From NCBI GenBank assembly GCA_021839785.1, contig JAKCAB010000587.1, forward strand, positions 1 through 10,021: 10,021 nt of DNA. Reading direction: 5' to 3'. The translations under genes and the position numbers were made by a program. Each line of letters starts with the position of its first letter. The stretch's first letter is position 1. Below the pieces are notes generated by a model. It saw only the letters and a list, made by a program, of their open reading frames with translations, had not been told where the DNA came from and did no database searches. The DNA comes from a bacterium. GTDB lineage: Bacteria > Verrucomicrobiota > Verrucomicrobiae > Limisphaerales > J093. Shown here piece by piece: positions 6,492 through 10,021 of the stretch.

Positions 6492-7613
6492 TCAACAGAG
6501 CCGCGCAAACAACGCGCTGGCCGTCAGGGCCACCAACCCGAACATCAGATGGCACATCACCTTGGCCGCCCCGCGCACCCGCACCCAGCGCCCGCCGTAG
6601 CGGTCCTTCAACAAGCGGTTCACCCGCTCGCTGGCGCTGCGTTCCCGAAACCGCCGGGCTTGGGCCGGGGCGAAGGGAATCTTCTCTCCGCGTCGCGGAT
6701 TGGAGTCAATGATCGGCACATGCCCCAACTGCTGGCTGAAGGCGTGAATTTGCGGCGCGTCGTAGGCGCTGTCCATTAGGTCGTAGAGCGAGGTCACGCG
6801 TTGCGCGGTCATCTGCGCCAGCGGGATGGCCACTTGGCTGTCATGCGTGCTGGCGCTGGTCAACACGGCGCTGACCGGGAGGTCCCCGTCCCCGGTGTCC
6901 AGATGCAGTTTGTAGCCGATCCAGCTTTCTTGGTGTCCTTTACTGTTGCGTTTACAGCCCACGTCGCAGCGGGTCGGCAGGTCGGCGAGGTTCTCGGCCA
7001 GGGACCGGGTGAGTTGCACCGCCAGCCGCTTGGGCGGCGGGGCCGGGCGCGCTTCGCCCTTTCGGGGCCGTCCGCGTTTGCGGGGGACCTTCGGGGTCGC
7101 CGCGGGTTTCGGCGCTGGCCGCTCGGGGGCTTCAATCGCGGTGGCATCGCGGCTGACATGGCCGAGGAGCTTCGGCCCGGCGTGAACCTTCACCATGTTT
7201 TCGTGGACGCGTTGCGGCAGTTGGTCGGCGGCAAACTCGGCAAAAGCGCGGCTGAAGGTGGGTTCACTCGGCACGTCGTCGGTCGTCTCCCAGCCGCAGA
7301 GCTGCCGCAGGGCGGGCCGCGTCTTCAGGGCGTGGATCAGCGCCCCGGTCGTGGGGAACTGATAGACGCTTTTGGCGATGAACGCGTGGGCCAGCCAGAG
7401 CCGCCGACAGGGCGGACGCCCTTCCCCGCACCCTTCGTAGGCCAAGGTGAAGCGGCCCAAGTCCGTCAAGGAGATGACTTCGCAGAACTGTTGGTCCAGG
7501 GCGGTGAGCGGCCCGACTTCCTCTTCCAACGCAGGAAACAGGTGTCGCTGAAGTCCGTGGAAGATCGTGGTCAGATCGAACATGTCTTTCCGACACTGCC
7601 AGCCCCCGATCAT
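6492..7613 (-). CDS. IS transposase, DDE superfamily (IS5/IS1182-like)
   Basis: A 373-residue transposase that fills most of the insertion sequence and cuts and joins its ends. The N-terminal part (about 30-140, with LWLAHAFIAKSVYQFPT and TFSRAFAEFA) resembles the DUF772-type domain found before IS4/IS5 catalytic cores. Likely catalytic acids are Asp156 (SRDATAIEA), Asp281 (LMDSAYDAPQ) and Glu329 (ERSASERVNRLLKDRYGG). The C-terminal block RVNRLLKDRYGGRWVRVRG followed by a hydrophobic helix is typical of this group. Between the first two acids lies a basic Pro-rich insertion containing RKRGRPRKG (179-187), an AT-hook-like sequence. The start at 7613 is the first in-frame ATG; a second at 7583 has a better ribosome site (GGAAAG) and would drop ten residues. 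The frame is intact with no frameshift, so activity is plausible. Confidence 0.92.
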   Translation of the reverse strand: MIGGWQCRKDMFDLTTIFHGLQRHLFPALEEEVGPLTALDQQFCEVISLTDLGRFTLAYEGCGEGRPPCRRLWLAHAFIAKSVYQFPTTGALIHALKTRPALRQLCGWETTDDVPSEPTFSRAFAEFAADQLPQRVHENMVKVHAGPKLLGHVSRDATAIEAPERPAPKPAATPKVPRKRGRPRKGEARPAPPPKRLAVQLTRSLAENLADLPTRCDVGCKRNSKGHQESWIGYKLHLDTGDGDLPVSAVLTSASTHDSQVAIPLAQMTAQRVTSLYDLMDSAYDAPQIHAFSQQLGHVPIIDSNPRRGEKIPFAPAQARRFRERSASERVNRLLKDRYGGRWVRVRGAAKVMCHLMFGLVALTASALFARLC

Positions 7614-7645
7614 TCAAACGCCACCCAGAAATCCCGCAACAAACC

Positions 7646-7664
7646 CGAGTTTTGAAAGAGGCTC
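7646..7664. repeat. IS right terminal inverted repeat, also supplying a ribosome site
   Basis: CGAGTTTTGAAAGAGGCTC is the exact reverse complement of 6304-6322. Its AAGAGG (7656-7661) lies five bases before the ATG at 7667, an ideal Shine-Dalgarno position for the adjacent gene. Confidence 0.93.
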
Positions 7665-7668
7665 CTAT
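7665..7668. repeat. Target-site duplication, right copy (CTAT)
   Basis: CTAT directly follows the right terminal repeat. Its last two bases are the first two bases of the start codon of the gene at 7667. Confidence 0.85.
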
Positions 7669-8110
7669 GAAAACGTTCAAATCACTGATGGTGGCAGCGC
7701 TGGCAACCGTGGCGCTGATCGCCACGCCAGCGTTCGCTGCCGATCACGGCAACGGACAGAACCCCAACCCGCCGAAGCCCACGGATCCGGGCAAGCCGGA
7801 GAATCCGGGGAAACCCACACTGCCGGACGACATCAAGAAGCTCATCGAGCAATTCCACGCCGAACAACAGGCCAAGGTGCAGGAATTCAAGAAACTCGCC
7901 CAGCAGATGCACGATGCCACGAAGGCAGAGCGCGAGCAGTTGCGCGAGCAAATGCGCCAGTTGCTCCAAGACCAGAAGCAGGAGCGTGAAAAGCTGCGCG
8001 AGCAGATTCGCGAACGGCTCCAGGAGTTGAAACAGAACCTGCCCAGCCGCCAGGATCTGATCGATGCGGCGAAGGAAAAGGGCAAGGGCCAGCACGGAAA
8101 GGGAAATTAA
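7667..8110 (+). CDS. Small secreted charged alpha-helical protein, family unknown
   Basis: A 147-residue exported protein of unrecognised family. Residues 1-24 are a clear Sec signal peptide (MKTFKSLM, a hydrophobic core, then TPAFA before ADHG). Next is a Pro/Asn/Gly-rich spacer (27-52, with DPGKPENPGKP). A long, highly charged helix covers about 54-124, rich in Glu, Gln, Lys and Arg. It contains a tandem 18-residue repeat (88-105 and 106-123, both starting ERE-x-LREQ). The tail is Lys/Gly-rich (EKGKGQHGKGN). There are no cysteines or catalytic motifs, so a structural, binding or chaperone-like envelope role is more likely than enzymatic; this is inference. The ATG at 7667 is preferred; an in-frame TTG at 7652 lies inside the IS end and is unlikely to be native. 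Its native sigma-54 promoter (6219-6233) is now separated from it by the insertion sequence. A terminator follows at 8158-8195. Confidence 0.8.
   Translation: MKTFKSLMVAALATVALIATPAFAADHGNGQNPNPPKPTDPGKPENPGKPTLPDDIKKLIEQFHAEQQAKVQEFKKLAQQMHDATKAEREQLREQMRQLLQDQKQEREKLREQIRERLQELKQNLPSRQDLIDAAKEKGKGQHGKGN
7928..8035 (+). repeat. Tandem 54-bp coding repeat in the secreted helical protein
   Basis: Two adjacent 54-bp units (7928-7981, 7982-8035) encode ERE-Q-LREQ-M-R and ERE-K-LREQ-I-R type 18-residue segments. Eighteen residues is five alpha-helical turns, so repeats stack on the same helix face. Confidence 0.7.
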
Positions 8111-8319
8111 CTTCCAGGGGGAAGACTTGGGAGTTCGACTGGTTAGTTCACGTTGGACGCAGGCGATCCGGAAACGGGTCGCCTGCGCGGTTTTTCGTGA
8201 AGCTCCGGCGAGCCGCACTGTCCGCGCGGCGGCCATAAGCGCGGGGCGATTGCCTCTGCCGCAGCGCTGGCTTGCGGGAGGCGGCGGGTTCGGTCAGATA
8301 GCTGGGTGACGAACTCGGG
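8111..8319. other. Intergenic region with terminator and an imperfect hairpin
   Basis: No gene is visible in these 209 bases. The region holds the terminator at 8158-8195 and an imperfect GC-rich hairpin at 8252-8282 (GCCTC-TG-CCGCA against TGCGG-GAGGC) with no T run. Any promoter for the outer-membrane gene should lie after 8195, but I see no clear sigma-70 or sigma-54 site. Confidence 0.5.
8158..8195 (+). terminator. Intrinsic terminator after the secreted protein gene
   Basis: CGCAGGCGATCC (8158-8169) pairs with GGGTCGCCTGCG (8176-8187) as nine perfect pairs plus one wobble and two GC pairs. The loop is six bases, and TTTTT follows at 8191-8195. It lies 47 bases after the stop codon. It should separate the secreted protein gene from the outer-membrane gene, unless readthrough occurs. 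Confidence 0.8.
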
Positions 8320-9504
8320 ATGAACTCCGCCGCCCGCTGCCCAATTCTCCGCCCGCGAGGCGCCGGCCTGGTGTGCTCGGTCCTGGCGGCTGGCGTCTCC
8401 GCCCTCGCAGCCGACGCCGCAAGCGACGCGCAACTCCCGGAGCCGGAAAAGCAGGCGTTGGCCGCCTTGATGCAAGACGCCGTGCCTTCGCCGTGGAGCA
8501 CCGCGGGTGACGTGCGGGCGGCGACCGGTTACCGCGACAACGTCCAGCTCAGCTCGGTCAATCCGCTGGGGGCGACTTTTCTCAGCGGCGGGGGCGATTT
8601 CATGCTGAACCGGCTGCCGCTGGACGGCACGGCGGTGTCGGTTTTCGCCTCGGCGGATTACACGCACTTTCTCGACGCGCCCCAGGCGGATCCCGAGAGC
8701 CTGGCGCTGGCGCGCGGGGAGGTGAAGCGCGACCTAGGTGCCGGTTGGACCGGCGGGCTCGCCGGGCAGTACGTGTTCATGAACCAGGTCTTCGACGTGT
8801 CGGCCACCGAAGCCGAATTGTCCACCGTCACCGCCAAGGGAAGCACGCTGACCTTGACGCCGTCGGCCGCCGTCAATTTGGGACGAAGCTGGAAACTGGA
8901 AACCGCGTTGGACGGGAGCCGGCAGCTCTTCTCGGCGCCGCTGGACGATTATTGGGAACTGGGACCCAGCCTGAAGTTCGCGAAAACCTTCGTCGCCGGC
9001 AGCGATTGCTGGCTGGGCTACCGATTCACGCGCCGCTGGTACGACGACCGGGCGCCCCTCGACGCGGACGGTCTGGCGATGCCCGGCCTGCTTGAATTCG
9101 ATCTGCACGAAGTGGAGTTTCGCTCCAAGCTCGCCTGGGGCGCCGGGCGCCGCTGGAGTTCGCAGCTCCGGCTTGGCCTGCGTTGGACCGACGACAACGG
9201 CGGCGGCTACTTCGACAATCTCCGGCCGCTCGCCGGCGTCCGGGCAGGCTACTCCGCCGAACGCTGGAAAGTCTGGGCCGAGGTCCGCGGCTATTGGTAC
9301 GATTACCCGGTCCAGCGATCCGACGGCCCGGACTCGGCGCTCCGCCGCAAGACCGATCTGAACGTGACGGTGCGCGGCGAATACCAACTCGGGCGAAAAC
9401 TGGTCGCCTTCGCCCAGTACGACCGCGAATCCGCGTTCGATAACGCGCCCAGCGCCGACTACGATGCGAACACCGTGACTGCCGGGGTGGAACTCGAATT
9501 ATGA
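8320..9504 (+). CDS. Outer-membrane beta-barrel protein
   Basis: A 394-residue exported protein. Residues 1-30 form a signal peptide (basic start with CPILRPRG, hydrophobic CSVLAAGVSALA, cleavage before ADAAS). A short helical plug-like segment follows (PEPEKQALAALMQDA). From about residue 60 to the end the sequence alternates polar and hydrophobic or aromatic residues in 10-12-residue strands: GDVRAATGYRDNVQLSS, TAVSVFASADYTHFL, GGLAGQYVFMNQVF, WLGYRFTRRWYDD, WSSQLRLGLRWTDD, KVWAEVRGYWYDYP, NVTVRGEYQLGRKLVAFAQYDRES, NTVTAGVELEL. This is the pattern of a transmembrane barrel of roughly 14-18 strands. It resembles generic BBP/DUF560-type outer-membrane proteins whose first strand contains a GY-x-DN motif. 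The last residue is Leu rather than the Phe usual in proteobacterial barrels. The role (pore or surface anchor) is unknown. It may be co-transcribed with the gene at 9571. Confidence 0.75.
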   Translation: MNSAARCPILRPRGAGLVCSVLAAGVSALAADAASDAQLPEPEKQALAALMQDAVPSPWSTAGDVRAATGYRDNVQLSSVNPLGATFLSGGGDFMLNRLPLDGTAVSVFASADYTHFLDAPQADPESLALARGEVKRDLGAGWTGGLAGQYVFMNQVFDVSATEAELSTVTAKGSTLTLTPSAAVNLGRSWKLETALDGSRQLFSAPLDDYWELGPSLKFAKTFVAGSDCWLGYRFTRRWYDDRAPLDADGLAMPGLLEFDLHEVEFRSKLAWGAGRRWSSQLRLGLRWTDDNGGGYFDNLRPLAGVRAGYSAERWKVWAEVRGYWYDYPVQRSDGPDSALRRKTDLNVTVRGEYQLGRKLVAFAQYDRESAFDNAPSADYDANTVTAGVELEL

Positions 9505-9579
9505 TGAATCTGGCCGCGCCCGCCCAGGAGCGCGGATGTCCCATCCGCGCCCGGCATTGGAACTGGAATTATGAACCTG
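9488..9579 (+). repeat. Degenerate direct repeat flanking a palindromic REP-like element at a gene junction
   Basis: TGGAACTCGAATTATG (9488-9503) and TGGAACTGGAATTATG (9558-9573) are near-identical, and the match extends to AATCTG / AACCTG apart from a 3-base indel. Both encode the end of a barrel protein, V/L-ELEL-stop, overlapped by a start codon in an ATGA arrangement. Between them lies a perfect 9-bp inverted repeat, GCGCGGATG-TCC-CATCCGCGC (9530-9550). This looks like insertion of a small palindromic element that duplicated the stop/start junction. Confidence 0.6.
9524..9570. repeat. REP-like repeat copy 2 (with 9-bp-stem hairpin)
   Basis: CCAGGAGCGCGGA (9524-9536) is identical to 1845-1857. 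It begins a hairpin with a perfect 9-bp stem and a 3-base loop (9530-9550), followed by ATTGGAACTGGAATT, which resembles the sequence after copy 1. Confidence 0.5.
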
Positions 9580-10021
9580 CCTGCGCCTGAACGCCCGAAC
9601 GGACGCCGCTACGGCCGCTGGGCGATCGCGTCGGCGCTCACCGCCCTCGCGGCCGCCGTGCTGTGGGGGCGGCTGGAGCTCGGCGCACAGATGCGAGCGC
9701 AAATCCTGGGCCGCGACGCCGAGATTCTCAACGCTCTCGCGGTGCGCGCGCAGACTGAAGTGATCCAGTCGGAAGCCACGTTCGACCTGCGCGAGCCGGC
9801 GGACCAGTACCGCGTGCTGCTGAACATCGCCAGCCTCACCAACATCATCGGCGCGCGGCTGTTCAACCCGCAGGGAGAATTCGTCGCCGGCATTCCCACC
9901 GAGTTAAAGGAGGCCACGCTGGACGCGGTCGCGCTCGAGCGATTGCGGCAGCACCACTCGCTCACCCGGTTTCATTCCGCCCAGCCCCGGCAGGCGTTGT
10001 TCCTCGTGCTGCCGGACCCGG
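9571..10021 (+). CDS. Membrane-anchored sensor-like protein, N-terminal part (runs off the right edge)
   Basis: The first 150 residues are visible and the frame is open at the window end. A short basic cytoplasmic N-terminus (ERPNGRRYGRW) is followed by one membrane helix at about 17-35 (IASALTALAAAVLWG). An extracytoplasmic region starts with an amphipathic helix (ELGAQMRAQILGRDAEILNALAVRAQ) and continues with VLLNIASLTNIIGARLFNPQGEFVAGIP, which reads like the PAS/Cache-type fold of signal-sensing domains. This layout is typical of sensor histidine kinases or cyclases, but the catalytic part lies outside the window. The start at 9571 sits 66 bases after the barrel gene and overlaps a second copy of its end. 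Earlier ATGs at 9501 and 9504 are out of frame and stop after about 27 codons. It could be the partner kinase of the regulator at 4665; that is conjecture. Confidence 0.65.
   Translation, partial: MNLPAPERPNGRRYGRWAIASALTALAAAVLWGRLELGAQMRAQILGRDAEILNALAVRAQTEVIQSEATFDLREPADQYRVLLNIASLTNIIGARLFNPQGEFVAGIPTELKEATLDAVALERLRQHHSLTRFHSAQPRQALFLVLPDP

Larger units (their letters stand above)
6304..7664 (-). mobile_element. Complete insertion sequence, IS5/IS1182-like
   Basis: A 1,361-bp element bounded by 19-bp perfect terminal inverted repeats (6304-6322 and 7646-7664) and flanked by a 4-bp direct duplication, CTAT. It contains one transposase gene on the minus strand and about 170 bases of non-coding sequence between the transposase stop and the left terminal repeat. 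Intact ends, an intact transposase and an exact duplication indicate a recent insertion. A 4-bp CTAN duplication and a DDE transposase with this layout fit IS5-type or IS1182-type elements; the exact family needs a database comparison. The target was the start codon of the small secreted protein gene, whose ATG is regenerated by the duplication. Confidence 0.92.

Noticed and set aside
6801..7655. A 284-codon open frame on the plus strand opposite the transposase
   Set aside because: It is antisense to the intact DDE transposase, has no domain, and runs through the IS end without a sensible start.
9501..9584. A 27-codon frame starting at the ATG overlapping the barrel gene's stop
   Set aside because: It is out of frame with the downstream gene and runs through the palindromic element. 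It is best explained as a vestigial start after duplication.
1..10021. CRISPR array, tRNA, rRNA or phage genes
   Set aside because: I saw no regularly spaced direct repeats, no cloverleaf-like sequence and no phage structural or integrase motifs on either strand.

Overview
The window is GC-rich and gene-dense and looks like a Gram-negative chromosome. A verrucomicrobial or planctomycetal (PVC group) origin is my best guess. It rests on the style of the RHS/YD-repeat fragment, the REP-like intergenic repeats, and a signal-peptide plus outer-membrane-barrel gene beside a sigma-54 regulator. No rRNA, tRNA or other marker confirms it.

Layout. Positions 1-1619 (minus strand) hold the C-terminal part of an RHS/YD-repeat protein that runs off the left edge and has no recognisable start. 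Positions 1620-2024 are non-coding and look like interspersed-repeat debris next to the truncated RHS fragment. At 2025-2792 (+) is a class I SAM-dependent methyltransferase. It converges on an NCS1-type cytosine/purine permease (4455-2860, minus) across a strong hairpin terminator at 2811-2835. Divergent from the permease is a sigma-54-dependent, NtrC-type response regulator (4665-6080, +).

The most interesting part is 6072-8110. Just after (and overlapping) the regulator's stop codon are two GGGGA-N4-TCCCC palindromes 43 bp apart. They are followed by an AT-rich tract and a near-perfect -24/-12 sigma-54 promoter (6219-6233). This is the classic layout of enhancer sites for an NtrC-type activator. 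The promoter should serve a small secreted, helical, charged protein (7667-8110). However, a complete insertion sequence (6304-7664; 19-bp perfect terminal repeats, 4-bp target duplication CTAT, DDE transposase on the minus strand) has landed exactly at that gene's start codon. The insertion rebuilds the ATG, puts 1.36 kb between gene and promoter, and supplies a new Shine-Dalgarno-like AAGAGG from the element's own terminal repeat.

Downstream, past a terminator, are an outer-membrane beta-barrel protein (8320-9504) and the N-terminal part of a membrane-anchored sensor-like protein (9571 to the right edge). The junction between these two genes carries a degenerate duplication flanking a 9-bp-stem palindrome, which suggests a REP-like insertion into an ancestral ATGA stop/start overlap. 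Taken together, 4665-10021 could be a cell-envelope signalling locus: regulator, secreted helical protein, outer-membrane barrel, membrane sensor. That link is inference from position and promoter architecture.
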